DNA of 64,000 nt from Demequina sp. NBRC 110056 (GCF_002090155.1 NZ_BBRM01000002.1:124001-188000); one strand, 5' to 3'; shown: positions 8,151 to 17,432, counted from the stretch's first letter. The notes: generated from the sequence alone by a model not told the origin. Translations and numbers: made by a program.

Positions 8151-8450
8151 GGCTCTCACCGTACGCCGCACCTGTGACGCGCGCGCACTCACCCGGCGTG
8201 CGCATCGGCGCTGCGCGGGCGGGTGCCGCCCGTGTCCTCCAGGCTGACGCCGGGTCCCTGCGTGGGTGGGGACGATGCCGGCGTGCGTTCCGCACGGACG
8301 GTCGGCGCCACCGCCAGTCGCGACGCCGCGCGGCGGGCGCCTCGGTCGCGCGAGCCGGTTCTCGCGTACGCGCGGCGCGACCTCCGTGAGAATCGCGCGC
8401 GCCGGGTGCGGGGGTGACGTGCCTGGATGCGGTGCGGATAGCATCGAATC
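8151..8450. other. Intergenic region, no gene seen
   Basis: This 300-base GC-rich gap lies between divergent genes. Apart from one copy of the over-represented 9-mer at 8201 and the -10 box of dgt (TAGCAT, 8439-8444) I see no structured element or coding frame with support. Confidence 0.6.
8201..8209. repeat. Copy of the over-represented 9-mer CGCATCGGC/GCCGATGCG
   Basis: This is one of 12 intergenic copies of a 9-bp word. The others start at 11143, 23262, 25540, 25774, 32408, 42759, 53353, 54569, 58357, 62125 and 63141. About 27 more lie inside genes. Flanks are often extended to GCGCATCGGCGC. No function is known to me; see the findings. Confidence 0.75.
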
Positions 8451-9728
8451 GTGACCGCCCTCCCGCCAGGCTACGAGCCGCACGACACCGAGCGCTTCGT
8501 GGCCGAGCCGCCCAAGGCGGCCCAGCGCACCCCGTTCGAGCGTGACCGTGCGCGTATCGTGCACTCGAGCGCGCTGCGACGGCTGGGAGCGAAGACGCAG
8601 GTGCTGGGGCTCGGCTCGGGCGACTTCGTGCGCACCCGCCTGACCCATTCGCTCGAGGTCGCGCAGGTGGGCCGTGAGCTCGGCAAGGCGCTCGGCTGCT
8701 CGCCGGACATCGTGGACGCGGCGTGCCTCGCGCACGACCTGGGCCACCCGCCGTTCGGCCACAACGGCGAGCGGGCGCTCGACCAGGTGGCGCGCGACAT
8801 CGGCGGTTTCGAGGGCAACGCCCAGACGCTCCGGCTGCTCACCCGCCTCGAGCCCAAGTCGGTCAACCCGGACACGGGGGAGTCCGTGGGGCTGAACCTC
8901 ACCCGCGCGAGCCTCGACGCCGCGGTGAAGTACCCGTGGCGGGAGCCCGCCGCCCCGGTCCGTCCGGACGGCACCCCCACCCGCAAGTTCGGCGTCTACG
9001 ACGACGACCTGCCCGTGTTCGAGTGGGTGCGCGAGGGCACCGAGGGCACGCAGCAGAGCTTCGAGGCGCAGGTGATGGACGTCGCGGACGACATCTCCTA
9101 CTCGGTGCACGACCTCGAGGACTCGGTGGTCTACCGGGCGGTCAGCATGAGCGTGCTGCGCGACCCCGGCCAGGCGCGAGCCGTGGTCGAGCACGCGCGC
9201 CAGTGGTACGGCGACGCGATCGAGGAGGAGGCCCTGCTGGGCGCCCTCGAGCGGCTGCAGGCCTTCCGGTGGTGGGCCGAGGCCTACGACGGCACGCGCG
9301 AGTCGCTCGCTGCCTTGAAGGACATGACCAGCCAGCTCATCGGGCGCTTCGCGCAGGCGATCATCGTCGCCACGCGGGCGGAGCACGGCGACGGCCCGCT
9401 CACGCGGCATCACGCGGGCCTCGTGGTCCCGCAGGAGACCCGCGACGAGATCATGATCCTCAAGGGCGTCGCCGTGCACTTCCTCATGGCGCCCCGCGAG
9501 ACCAGCCCCACCTACGGCAAGCAGCGCAAGGTGCTGCGCGAGCTCGTCGGGGCGCTCGCCGAGCGCGGCGCGGAGGCGATGGAGCCGCAGTTCGCCGTGG
9601 ACTACGTGGACGCCTCCACGGATGCGGACCGGCTCCGCGTCGCGATCGACCAGGTCGCGTCGCTCACCGACACGTCCGCGTACAACTGGCACCACCGGTA
9701 CGTGGCGAGCAAGCGCGAGCTCGACTGA
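8451..9728 (+). CDS. dgt: Deoxyguanosinetriphosphate triphosphohydrolase-like protein
   Basis: This 425-residue HD-domain phosphohydrolase cleaves dNTPs, typically dGTP, to deoxynucleoside and triphosphate and so balances dNTP pools. The metal-binding residues are visible: His66 in TRLTHSLE, His95-Asp96 in LAHDLGHPPFGHNGE, and a later Asp in MDVADDISYSVHD. The length fits the actinobacterial dGTPase-like group. The GTG start at 8451 is preceded by TAGCAT with a six-base gap, so the mRNA is probably leaderless. In many actinobacteria this gene sits next to dnaG, as it nearly does here: three small opposite-strand genes intervene. Confidence 0.93.
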   Translation: MTALPPGYEPHDTERFVAEPPKAAQRTPFERDRARIVHSSALRRLGAKTQVLGLGSGDFVRTRLTHSLEVAQVGRELGKALGCSPDIVDAACLAHDLGHPPFGHNGERALDQVARDIGGFEGNAQTLRLLTRLEPKSVNPDTGESVGLNLTRASLDAAVKYPWREPAAPVRPDGTPTRKFGVYDDDLPVFEWVREGTEGTQQSFEAQVMDVADDISYSVHDLEDSVVYRAVSMSVLRDPGQARAVVEHARQWYGDAIEEEALLGALERLQAFRWWAEAYDGTRESLAALKDMTSQLIGRFAQAIIVATRAEHGDGPLTRHHAGLVVPQETRDEIMILKGVAVHFLMAPRETSPTYGKQRKVLRELVGALAERGAEAMEPQFAVDYVDASTDADRLRVAIDQVASLTDTSAYNWHHRYVASKRELD

Positions 9729-9760
9729 TCCCGACGAGGGTGGGCTCGACCAGCCAGCTG

Positions 9761-10192
9761 CTACGCGTCTGAGGACGACTCGTCGCCCCCGGCAGAGACG
9801 ACGCCACCGGCGACCGCATCGGCGCTCGAACGTCCCCTCAGGAGCACCACGAGGGCGATGACGGGCAGCGCGAGCGGCACCCACCCGTACGCGGAGCCGT
9901 AGCCCGTCCACACGGTCTCGTCGGGCCACAGCTCGGGCGCGACGTAGCCCAGGGTGCCGACGATCAGCACGCCGGCGAGCTCGAGTGCGGTGCCGACGAT
10001 CGCGACCCGACGCCAGCCCCGCCACAGCGCGACGGCGATGACGACGTAGAGCAGCGCCGATGCGCCCGAGACGAGGTAGGGCAGGGGAGCCTGGTCGAGC
10101 TTGGTGGTGATCTGCACGACCGAGCGTCCGGTGGCGGCGAGGCCGAGCACGGCGTACGCGACGATGAGCAGGATCCGGCCGATGGGATTCAC
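9761..10192 (-). CDS. Small four-helix membrane protein, unknown function
   Basis: This 143-residue protein has four hydrophobic segments (about 5-22, 38-58, 65-85 and 105-122) and a Ser/Asp-rich tail. I do not recognise the family. It starts with GTG overlapping the stop of the upstream gene (GTGA), so it is the last of three coupled minus-strand genes between dgt and dnaG. Co-inheritance with another membrane protein and a DUF6941 protein is the only clue to role. Confidence 0.7.
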   Translation of the reverse strand: MNPIGRILLIVAYAVLGLAATGRSVVQITTKLDQAPLPYLVSGASALLYVVIAVALWRGWRRVAIVGTALELAGVLIVGTLGYVAPELWPDETVWTGYGSAYGWVPLALPVIALVVLLRGRSSADAVAGGVVSAGGDESSSDA

Positions 10193-10608
10193 GCTGCCCC
10201 CAGGATGATGGCGATCCGCCACGCGAGCACGGCGGCCGTGATGGCGATGATGACGGCCGCGCCAGCGTCCACCCGGGCGATCTGGTCGGGCTGCAGCACG
10301 GGACGGTTGGGGTCCGGGTCCGCCGCGGCGGCATCGGGGGCGCCGAGCCGCCCGATCCCGAGCAGCGGCAGCACCGCGATGGTCGCGAGGAGGTACCCGA
10401 GCGTCAGCACGATGCCGGCGTCGTTGCCGCTGAGCAGCAGCACCACGATCGCGATGGCCTGGATGCCGGTGACGATCCACATGCCCGTCACGACCCATTC
10501 GAGGATGCGGTGGAGCCGCACCTGGACGAGCGTGGCGACGCCGACGACGAGGAGCACGAGGCACCAGCCGAGCGTCGCGGGGTAGATCACCCCGGCATAC
10601 AGCGCCAC
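10189..10608 (-). CDS. Small membrane protein, unknown function
   Basis: This protein has about 139 residues and four predicted membrane segments (about 5-25, 32-54, 62-82 and 115-137), with a Pro/Asp-rich cytoplasmic loop between the third and fourth. The start is uncertain: I take the GTG at 10608, just after the stop of the DUF6941 gene (10614), and no clear ribosome-binding site is visible. Its stop overlaps the next gene by four bases, indicating translational coupling. Confidence 0.65.
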   Translation of the reverse strand: MALYAGVIYPATLGWCLVLLVVGVATLVQVRLHRILEWVVTGMWIVTGIQAIAIVVLLLSGNDAGIVLTLGYLLATIAVLPLLGIGRLGAPDAAAADPDPNRPVLQPDQIARVDAGAAVIIAITAAVLAWRIAIILGAA

Positions 10609-10613
10609 CCGCG

Positions 10614-11066
10614 CTACTGCTGCTGAGCCTGCTTGACGCGCATCGGCAGGCGCGACACCTCTTCGCCGTCGATCGACACGACCCAGGTGAACATGCCGGC
10701 CTCGGAGAAGCGCAGGCCGTCGATGGTGAAGGCGAAGCAGGCGACCTGCTCGTCGCCGTCGACCAGCTGCGGCGGACGGCCGAGCGTGAACTCGCCGCCC
10801 ATGGCGCGCACGGGAGCGGGCTTGCCCTCGGCATCGGCGCGCACGCCGATGGGGTACTCCTTGCCGTCCTCGGTCAGGAGCTTGAGCTCGAACTGGTGGC
10901 TCACGTTGGTGTCGGTGAACGGCACGTGCACCGTCGCGGCGACCGCCAGGCGTCGGTGCGCGGCGGGGAACGAGCGCACGTAGATGGTGTTCCATCCGGC
11001 GCCGAGCGCGTAGATCTTGCCCTGGACGACCTCGGCCGAATCCGCGAGGAAGGCGTCGACTCTCAC
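10614..11066 (-). CDS. DUF6941 family protein
   Basis: The protein has 150 residues. The opening VRVDAFLADSAEVVQGKIY and the following GAGWNTIYVRSFPA match a conserved beta-rich family known as DUF6941, whose function is not established. There is no signal peptide or membrane helix. A GTG at 11066 is preceded by GAAAGGA at good spacing, which decides it over an ATG 33 bases upstream. It is first of a three-gene minus-strand operon with two small membrane proteins. Confidence 0.75.
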   Translation of the reverse strand: MRVDAFLADSAEVVQGKIYALGAGWNTIYVRSFPAAHRRLAVAATVHVPFTDTNVSHQFELKLLTEDGKEYPIGVRADAEGKPAPVRAMGGEFTLGRPPQLVDGDEQVACFAFTIDGLRFSEAGMFTWVVSIDGEEVSRLPMRVKQAQQQ

Positions 11067-11202
11067 TGTGTGTCCTTTCGTGGAGAACTCTGCCGTCAAG
11101 ACTAGCGACCCGCGCGCGACGCCTCGGACGTGTTCGCGACGAGCCGATGCGCGGGCTGGGGAACGTGCTCAGCGCCGGGTGTCGCGCGAGTAGGGTGATG
11201 CC

Positions 11203-13104
11203 GTGGCAGGCACCATCAATCGGGACGACATCGCGGCCGTCCGCGAACGCGCCCCGATCGAGGACATCATCGGCCAGCATGTCGCGCTCAAGAGCGCCGG
11301 GGTGGGCTCCCTCAAGGGCCTGTGCCCGTTCCACGACGAGCGATCGCCGTCGTTCAACGTCCGCCCGGCCGCCGGGCGCTGGCACTGCTTCGGCTGCGGC
11401 GAGGGCGGCGACGTCATCGAGTTCGTCATGCGCATGGACGGGCTGCCGTTCGCCGAGGCCGTCGAGTACCTCGCCGAGCGCGCGGGCGTGACGCTGCGCT
11501 ACGAGCAGGGCGCGGGCCCGCGCCGCGAGGGCGGAGCGGGTCAGCGCAAGCGCCTGCTGGAGGCCCACCGGGTGGCAGCCGCGTACTACGCCGAGCAGCT
11601 GCGCGGCCCCGAGGCTCGCATCGGCAGGGACTTCCTGCGCGAGCGGGGCTTCGACGGTGCCGCCGCCGAGACGTTCGGCGTCGGCTACGCGCCGCAGGGC
11701 TGGTCGCACCTGACCGAGCACCTGCAGGGCAAGGGCTTCACCCAGGAGGAGCTGCGCACCTCGGGCCTCGTGTCGGAGGGTGCTCGCGGCATCTACGACC
11801 GGTTCCGCGGCCGCCTGGTGTGGCCCATCCGGGACGTCACCGGCGAGGTGATCGGCTTCGGCGCGCGCCGCCTCCACGAGGACGACCAGGGCCCCAAGTA
11901 CCTCAACACCCCCGAGACGCCGCTGTACAAGAAGGCTCAGGTCCTCTACGGCCTGGATCTCGCGAAGGGCGCCATCCGGTCGGAGCGGACCACCGTCGTC
12001 GTGGAGGGCTACACCGACGTCATGGCGTGCCACCTCGCGGGCGTGACCAACGCCGTCGCGACCTGCGGCACGGCGTTCGGCACGGACCACGTCAAGGTCG
12101 TCCGCCGGCTGATGGGCGACACCGGCGGCCCGCAGACCAAGGTGGGGGAGACCGGCGCGAAGGTGGTCTTCACCTTCGACGGCGACGAGGCGGGCCAGAA
12201 CGCCGCCCTGAAGTCCTTCCAGCTGGACCAGCAGTTCCTCGCGCAGACGTTCGTCGCCGTCGACCCCGACGGCAAGGACCCGTGCGACCTGCGACAGGCC
12301 GGCGGAGACGAAGCGGTGGTCGCGCTCATGGGTCGCCGCGTGCCGCTGTTCGAGTTCGTCATCAAGGCGGCGCTCGCCTCCCACGACCTCGAGACCGCGG
12401 AGGGGCGGGTCGCCGCTCTGCGCGCCGCGGCGCCCGTCGTCGCCGGCATCAAGGACCGCGCCCTCCAGCCCGAGTACTCTCGCCGCCTCGCGGGGTGGCT
12501 CGGCATGGAGGTCGACGCGGTGACGCGCGCCGTCATCGGCGCCGCTCGCTCCCGCAGCGCTGGGCCTGGCGGAGAGGCGCCGCCCGTCACGGGCGCGGTG
12601 CCCGTGCAGGGGGCCGATGCGCCCTCACGCCCCAACCCGCGTGACCCGGTGGTGCGGGCGGAGGCCCTCTCGCTGGGGGTGCTCCTCCAGGCGCCGCGTG
12701 AGGCGGCGGCCGACCCGCTCGGCAAGGTGGTGCTGCCCGAGCTGACCGCCGCGTCCTACTCGGTGCCGCAGTACCGCGCGGTGCTCGAGGCGATCCTCGC
12801 CACCGGGGACCCCGCGCAGGCGGGCGCCGACTGGGCCAACGACGTCGCCGAGCAGGCGGGCGACACCCTCGCCAGCATCGTGTCCGAGCTGGCCGTGACG
12901 CCGCTGCCGCACGACAAGCCAGAGTCGCTCGGCCACTGGGCGGGCACGGTGCTCGCGCGCGTCCACGACCTGAGCCTGACGCGCCGGATCGCCGAGGTCC
13001 GCGGCCGGATGCAGCGCGCCGGAGCCGGCACCCCCGAGGGCCAGGAGGCGTTCGCCGAGATCGTCCGCCTCGAGACCTCGCGCCGCTCCCTGCGCGAGTC
13101 CTGA
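11203..13104 (+). CDS. dnaG: DNA primase
   Basis: This 633-residue primase makes RNA primers at the replication fork with DnaB. The N-terminal CHC2 zinc finger is complete (Cys41, His44, Cys62, Cys65). The Toprim core shows VVVEGYTDVMA and FTFDGDEAGQNAALK with the acidic metal ligands. A 15-20 residue loop (around GDTGGPQTKVGETG) lies between these motifs. The C-terminal DnaB-interaction region follows. The GTG start at 11203 has TAGGGT six bases upstream and no ribosome-binding site, so translation is probably leaderless. Confidence 0.96.
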   Translation: MAGTINRDDIAAVRERAPIEDIIGQHVALKSAGVGSLKGLCPFHDERSPSFNVRPAAGRWHCFGCGEGGDVIEFVMRMDGLPFAEAVEYLAERAGVTLRYEQGAGPRREGGAGQRKRLLEAHRVAAAYYAEQLRGPEARIGRDFLRERGFDGAAAETFGVGYAPQGWSHLTEHLQGKGFTQEELRTSGLVSEGARGIYDRFRGRLVWPIRDVTGEVIGFGARRLHEDDQGPKYLNTPETPLYKKAQVLYGLDLAKGAIRSERTTVVVEGYTDVMACHLAGVTNAVATCGTAFGTDHVKVVRRLMGDTGGPQTKVGETGAKVVFTFDGDEAGQNAALKSFQLDQQFLAQTFVAVDPDGKDPCDLRQAGGDEAVVALMGRRVPLFEFVIKAALASHDLETAEGRVAALRAAAPVVAGIKDRALQPEYSRRLAGWLGMEVDAVTRAVIGAARSRSAGPGGEAPPVTGAVPVQGADAPSRPNPRDPVVRAEALSLGVLLQAPREAAADPLGKVVLPELTAASYSVPQYRAVLEAILATGDPAQAGADWANDVAEQAGDTLASIVSELAVTPLPHDKPESLGHWAGTVLARVHDLSLTRRIAEVRGRMQRAGAGTPEGQEAFAEIVRLETSRRSLRES

Positions 13105-13151
13105 GCGTCCTTCGACGCGGTCGCGGGGCGGTCGGTCACGATCCGGACACG

Positions 13152-13186
13152 ACCACGTGAACTCCCTGTTACCGGCGTGATAAATC
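13152..13186 (+). promoter_or_regulatory. Possible PHO box and -10 upstream of phnD
   Basis: On the minus strand of 13152-13173 two 11-base units can be read, one starting GTTCACGTG and a weaker GGTAACAGG, resembling PhoP direct repeats (GTTCACC-like). An AT-rich TGATAAATC follows (13178-13186). The position, about 125 bases before the phosphonate transporter, would suit phosphate-starvation control. The match is only moderate. Confidence 0.3.
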
Positions 13187-13305
13187 TTGGCTTTCGCGCG
13201 CGGAACCCGCGTCACGGTGGGTAGGTTCGACAGAAGGCCGCGTGGGCGCGGCATCGGCCGGCGGCATTCGGCGCCGGCCCTGCAGAACAAACGGAAGGTG
13301 ACACA

Positions 13306-14346
13306 GTGCGATTCACGAAGAAGCCGTTCGCAGCGGCGGCCCTGGTCGGAGCCACCGCTCTGATCGCGGCAGGCTGCTCCTCCTCGGACGAGCCCGAGGA
13401 CGAGGCGACGCCGGACTCGACCGCGACCGAGGACGCGATGGAGGAGGGCGGCGAGGGTCTGCCCGACGAGCTCATCCTGGGCCTCGTGCCCTCGGACGAG
13501 GTCGACCAGCTGGTCACCGATGGCGAGGCTCTCGCCGAGCTGCTGGGCGCCGAGCTGGGCGTCCCCGTCGAGCTCTTCATCCCCGACAGCTACTCGGCCG
13601 TCGTCGTGGCCCTCCAGACCGACCAGGCCGACATCGGCTTCCTCGGCCCGATCGCCATGGTGCAGGCCGTCGACGAGGCGAGCGCCGTGCCGGTGCTGCA
13701 GTCGGTGCGCTACGGCTCGTCGAGCTACGTCACCCAGTGGATGACCAACGACCCCGACACCTTCTGCCTCGACGAGGTCACGACCGAGGCCGACGACGAG
13801 GGCGTCAACTACTCGTACTGCAACGGTGCGACCGGCTACGACGGCCCCCAGGGCGAGGACGCGCTGGCGCTCATCGACCCGAGCTCGTCGATCGCGTTCG
13901 TCGACGAGTCGTCGGCGTCGGGCTACTACTACCCGGCGACGCAGCTCGAGGAGATCCTGGGCATCGACCCGCTCGTGGACCTCACCGGCTCGTTCTTCGC
14001 CGGCGGCCACCCGCAGTCGGTGCAGTCGGTCTACGACGGCGACGCCGTGGTGGGCACCTCGTTCAACGACGCTCGCGGCGAGATCGCCGAGGAGTTCCCG
14101 GACGTCGGCGAGAAGGTCGTCGTCTTCGCGTACTCGACCAACATCCCCAACGACGGCGTGGTGCTCGCCGGCGACCTGTCCGCTGAGGCTCAGCAGCAGA
14201 TCACCGACGCGCTCGTCGCGCTCGCCGGGACCGAGGAGGGCCTCGCGGCTCTCGACGCGGTCTACAACATCGAGGGTCTCGAGCCCGCCGACGTGGACGC
14301 GCTCGACGCCGCCCGCCAGGTGGCCGCGAACTTCGGCGAGGGCTGA
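13306..14346 (+). CDS. phnD: Phosphonate/phosphate ABC transporter substrate-binding lipoprotein
   Basis: This 346-residue lipoprotein has a signal peptide and lipobox ending at Cys24 (IAAGC), then an acidic linker and a PhnD-type periplasmic-binding fold (about 50-345; YSAVVVALQTDQADIGFLGPIA is the family core). Conserved features include a Cys pair (in TFCLDE and SYCNG) likely to form a disulfide. PhnD proteins bind phosphonates, phosphite or phosphate; no C-P lyase genes are in the window, so the ligand is open. GTG start with GGAAGG upstream. A strong hairpin follows the stop, as often seen where the binding protein must outnumber the permease. Confidence 0.9.
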   Translation: MRFTKKPFAAAALVGATALIAAGCSSSDEPEDEATPDSTATEDAMEEGGEGLPDELILGLVPSDEVDQLVTDGEALAELLGAELGVPVELFIPDSYSAVVVALQTDQADIGFLGPIAMVQAVDEASAVPVLQSVRYGSSSYVTQWMTNDPDTFCLDEVTTEADDEGVNYSYCNGATGYDGPQGEDALALIDPSSSIAFVDESSASGYYYPATQLEEILGIDPLVDLTGSFFAGGHPQSVQSVYDGDAVVGTSFNDARGEIAEEFPDVGEKVVVFAYSTNIPNDGVVLAGDLSAEAQQQITDALVALAGTEEGLAALDAVYNIEGLEPADVDALDAARQVAANFGEG

Positions 14347-14360
14347 GTCGACTGATCGGA

Positions 14361-14395
14361 GCGGTGGCCGCGTCCCCTCGGGACGCGGCCACCGC
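14361..14395 (+). terminator. Strong hairpin between phnD and phnC
   Basis: A perfect 16-bp stem (14361-14376 with 14380-14395) with a three-base loop lies 14 bases after the phnD stop and 43 before phnC. It probably lowers transcription into phnCEE or protects the phnD mRNA end. Confidence 0.75.
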
Positions 14396-14438
14396 GCCGC
14401 TTTCCCCGCTCTCAGCACTCTCGTGAAACAGTGACCTC

Positions 14439-15209
14439 ATGATCGAACTCAAGGACGTGACCGTCCGCTACCCCAACGGGGTCGTGGGCCTCGACGGCGT
14501 CGACCTCGAGATCCCGGATGGCCAGTTCGTGGTCGTCGTCGGCCTCTCGGGCGCCGGCAAGTCGACTCTGATCCGCACCATCAACGGCCTGGTGCCCGTG
14601 ACGTCGGGCACCCTCACGGTGGACGGCAGGGACGTCTCCGGCGCCTCGAAGCGCGAGCTCCGCGCCATCCGCTCGAAGATCGGGATGATCTTCCAGTCCT
14701 TCAACCTCGTCAAGCGCACCTCGGTGATGAACAACGTCATCATGGGTCAGCTGCACCACATCCCCGGCTGGCGGGCGCTGCTCGGGGCGTGGACCAAGGA
14801 CGAGAAGGAGAAGGGCTACCAGGCGCTCGAGCGCGTGGGCATCGTCGAGAAGACGTGGACGCGCGCCTCGGAGCTGTCCGGCGGACAGCAGCAGCGCGTC
14901 GCGATCGCCCGCGCCCTCGCGCAGGACCCGTCGGTGATGCTCGCTGACGAGCCCGTCGCCTCGCTCGACCCGCCCACGGCGCAGATGGTGATGAAGGACC
15001 TGCAGCGCATCAACCGCGAGCTGGGCATCACCACGCTGGTGAACCTGCACTTCCTGGACCTCGCCCGCGCCTACGGCGACCGCGTCATCGGCATGCGGGA
15101 CGGCAAGGTGGTCTTCGACGGCACCGGCGCCGAGGCCGACGACGCCGTGTTCGAGAAGATCTACGGGCGCTCGCTGACCGCGGACGACACCCTCTCCTCG
15201 AACGCATGA
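14439..15209 (+). CDS. phnC: Phosphonate ABC transporter ATP-binding protein
   Basis: The protein has 256 residues. Walker A (GLSGAGKST, 35-43), the Q-loop in MIFQSFNLV, the signature LSGGQQQR, Walker B VMLADEP and the switch His in LVNLHF are all present, so it is a complete ATPase of the PhnC type. It powers import by the two permeases encoded directly downstream, and its stop overlaps the first permease start (ATGA). Confidence 0.93.
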   Translation: MIELKDVTVRYPNGVVGLDGVDLEIPDGQFVVVVGLSGAGKSTLIRTINGLVPVTSGTLTVDGRDVSGASKRELRAIRSKIGMIFQSFNLVKRTSVMNNVIMGQLHHIPGWRALLGAWTKDEKEKGYQALERVGIVEKTWTRASELSGGQQQRVAIARALAQDPSVMLADEPVASLDPPTAQMVMKDLQRINRELGITTLVNLHFLDLARAYGDRVIGMRDGKVVFDGTGAEADDAVFEKIYGRSLTADDTLSSNA

Positions 15210-16024
15210 CGGCGACACCCGCGACGTCGCCGGCCACCGCATCGGCCCCCGAGCGCCCACAGAAGCCCAAGCCGTCGCTGACGGTCATCGCCGGGCTGGT
15301 GCTCGCCGCGGCCTTCACCTGGTGGGCCGCGAAGGAGATCGAGTTCTCGCTGCGCGACCTGTTCACCAACTTCACCAACGGGTGGGTGGTGATCGAGCAG
15401 TTCCTGAGCCCCAACTGGTCCTTCATCTGGCGCGTGTGGGAGGCGTGGGTCGAGACCATCGCGATCTCGATCATCGCCACGTGCGTGGGCGTGCTGTTCG
15501 GCCTCATCTTCGCGTTCATGGCTTCGCGCGTCACGAACCGCTCCGGCTGGCTGTACCGCGCGACCAAGATCTTCCTGTCGATCGTGCGCTCGCTGCCGGA
15601 CATCGCCTACGTGCTGATCTTCGTGGCGCTCGTCGGCGTCGGCGCGCTCGCCGGAATCCTCGCGCTGATCATCTTCAACATCGGCATCGCCGCGAAGCTC
15701 ACGGCGGAGACCATCGACGCCGTCGACCGCGGACCGCTCGAGGCCGCCGACGCGGCCGGCGCGGGCACGGCCGCCCGCTCGCGCTGGGCGGTCATGCCGC
15801 AGATCCTCCCCAACTTCCTGTCGTACTGCCTGTACATCTTCGAGCTGAACATCCGCTCGTCGGTCGTGATCGGCATCGCCGGCGGTGGCGGCATCGGCCA
15901 GGTGCTCAACGTGCAGTTCTCGCGCTTCGAGTACGAGAACGTCGCCGCGATCACGGTCGCGATCTTCGTGGTGGTGCTCCTCATCGACCAGCTCTCCCAG
16001 TACCTGCGCAGGAGGTTCGTGTGA
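15206..16024 (+). CDS. phnE: Phosphonate ABC transporter permease
   Basis: This 272-residue permease has about six membrane helices and the cytoplasmic coupling (EAA) loop EAADAAGAG followed by ARSRWAVMPQ, which docks to PhnC. The start overlaps phnC by four bases and its stop overlaps the next permease start, so phnC and both permeases are translationally coupled. The N-terminal 30 residues are Ala/Pro-rich. Confidence 0.92.
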   Translation: MTATPATSPATASAPERPQKPKPSLTVIAGLVLAAAFTWWAAKEIEFSLRDLFTNFTNGWVVIEQFLSPNWSFIWRVWEAWVETIAISIIATCVGVLFGLIFAFMASRVTNRSGWLYRATKIFLSIVRSLPDIAYVLIFVALVGVGALAGILALIIFNIGIAAKLTAETIDAVDRGPLEAADAAGAGTAARSRWAVMPQILPNFLSYCLYIFELNIRSSVVIGIAGGGGIGQVLNVQFSRFEYENVAAITVAIFVVVLLIDQLSQYLRRRFV

Positions 16025-16911
16025 TGACCTCCTCGACCACCGCATCGGCCCGGCCCGCCACGCCGCGACCCACGGAGCCTTCGAAGACCAAGGAGACCCT
16101 GGTCTGGCTCGGCCTGCTCGTCCTGTTCGGCGGCGCCGTGGTGCTGTCCAACGCCCGCTGGAGCCAGATCACCGGCATCTTCACCGACGGCTGGCGCTAC
16201 CTGCAGCTCATGGGCCAGGGGCTGTTCCAGAACCCCTTCTCCGAGCCCTACAGCGAGTACTGGTCGCTCGCGTTCGACCGCATGCTCGAGTCCGTCTACA
16301 TGGCGTGGGTGGGCACCCTGCTGGGCGCGATCCTGTCGATCCCGCTGGGCTTCCTCGCGGCGCGCAACGTGGCGGGACCGGTCACCGTGCAGATCACGCG
16401 CATCGTGCTCAACGCGATCCGCGCGGTGCCGGAGCTGGTGTTCGCGATCATCCTGATGCTGCCGATCTTCGGCTTCGGCCCCGTGGCCGGCGCGGTCGCG
16501 CTCGGCGTCGGCGCGATCGGCACGCTCGGCAAGCTCACCGCTGAGGCTCTCGAGGGCATCGACCCCGGTCCCGTCGAGGCGGCCAAGGCCTCGGGCGCGG
16601 GGCGGTTCTCGATCCTGCGCTGGGCGTACTGGTCGCAGGTGCTGCCTGAGGTGATCGCGTTCTGGCTGTACCGCTTCGAGATCAACATCCGTGCCTCTGC
16701 GGTGCTGGGCGTCATCGGCGCCGGCGGCATCGGCTCGCTGCTCGGCCAGCTGTTCAGCCGGCGCGAGTGGGAGCAGATCGGCATCACCCTCGTGGTGATC
16801 ATCATCGTCACCATCGCGGTCGACTCCGTGTCCGGAGCGATCCGTCACCGGATCATCGCCGGATCGGGTCAGAAGGTGACGACGGAGGAGAAGGCGGAGG
16901 CCGCGGTCTAG
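16024..16911 (+). CDS. phnE: Phosphonate ABC transporter permease, second subunit
   Basis: This 295-residue permease is paralogous to the preceding one, with six helices and the coupling loop EAAKASGAG. PhnE permeases commonly come as a heterodimer encoded by tandem genes, as here. It begins at an ATG sharing one base with the previous stop (TGATG); an in-frame GTG lies three bases upstream. The operon ends here, with no phosphonate catabolic gene following. Confidence 0.92.
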   Translation: MTSSTTASARPATPRPTEPSKTKETLVWLGLLVLFGGAVVLSNARWSQITGIFTDGWRYLQLMGQGLFQNPFSEPYSEYWSLAFDRMLESVYMAWVGTLLGAILSIPLGFLAARNVAGPVTVQITRIVLNAIRAVPELVFAIILMLPIFGFGPVAGAVALGVGAIGTLGKLTAEALEGIDPGPVEAAKASGAGRFSILRWAYWSQVLPEVIAFWLYRFEINIRASAVLGVIGAGGIGSLLGQLFSRREWEQIGITLVVIIIVTIAVDSVSGAIRHRIIAGSGQKVTTEEKAEAAV

Positions 16912-16971
16912 CGTGCACGTCCGGGCGGTAGCGCCGATGTGCCCGTCAGGGACCCTGTCTACCCTGGGTCC

Positions 16972-17412
16972 ATGACGACGCAGCGGGTGTCCCTGGTGAC
17001 CTTGGGCGTGAGCGACCTGGGTCGCTCGCGCGCCTTCTACGAGGCGTGGGGCTGGGTCAAGCGCCAGGACGCGCAGGAGGTCGTGTTCTTCCAGATGAAC
17101 GGTCTGGTGCTGGCGCTCTTCCCGCTGCCGATGCTCGCGGAGGACCAAGGCAGGCCCGATGCCGCGCTCGGGGTGGGCGCGATGACGCTCGCGCAGAACT
17201 ACGCGACCCAGGCTGAGGTCGACGAGCGCTTCGCCGCCGCGCTGGACGCGGGCGCCGCGGAGCTCAAGCGACCGGTGGCGGCGGAGTGGGGCGGCTACAG
17301 CGGCTACGTCGCGGACCCCGACGGGCACGTGTGGGAGCTCGCCGTGAACCCGTACTGGGACCTCGCCGAGGACGGCTCGGTGACGATCCCCGACCACCTG
17401 CCGGAGTCCTGA
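16972..17412 (+). CDS. VOC (glyoxalase/bleomycin-resistance fold) family protein
   Basis: The protein has 146 residues. Paired beta-alpha-beta-beta-beta units are visible: VTLGVSDLGRSRAFYEAWGW at the start and GYVADPDGHVWELAVNP at residues about 105-125, with the Glu that usually ligates a metal. The substrate is not predictable. I chose the ATG at 16972 because TACCCT lies six bases upstream; an upstream in-frame ATG would add 11 unlikely residues. It is a single-gene unit followed by a hairpin. Confidence 0.85.
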   Translation: MTTQRVSLVTLGVSDLGRSRAFYEAWGWVKRQDAQEVVFFQMNGLVLALFPLPMLAEDQGRPDAALGVGAMTLAQNYATQAEVDERFAAALDAGAAELKRPVAAEWGGYSGYVADPDGHVWELAVNPYWDLAEDGSVTIPDHLPES

Positions 17413-17432
17413 GCGGCCTCGTGAGACGCGAA

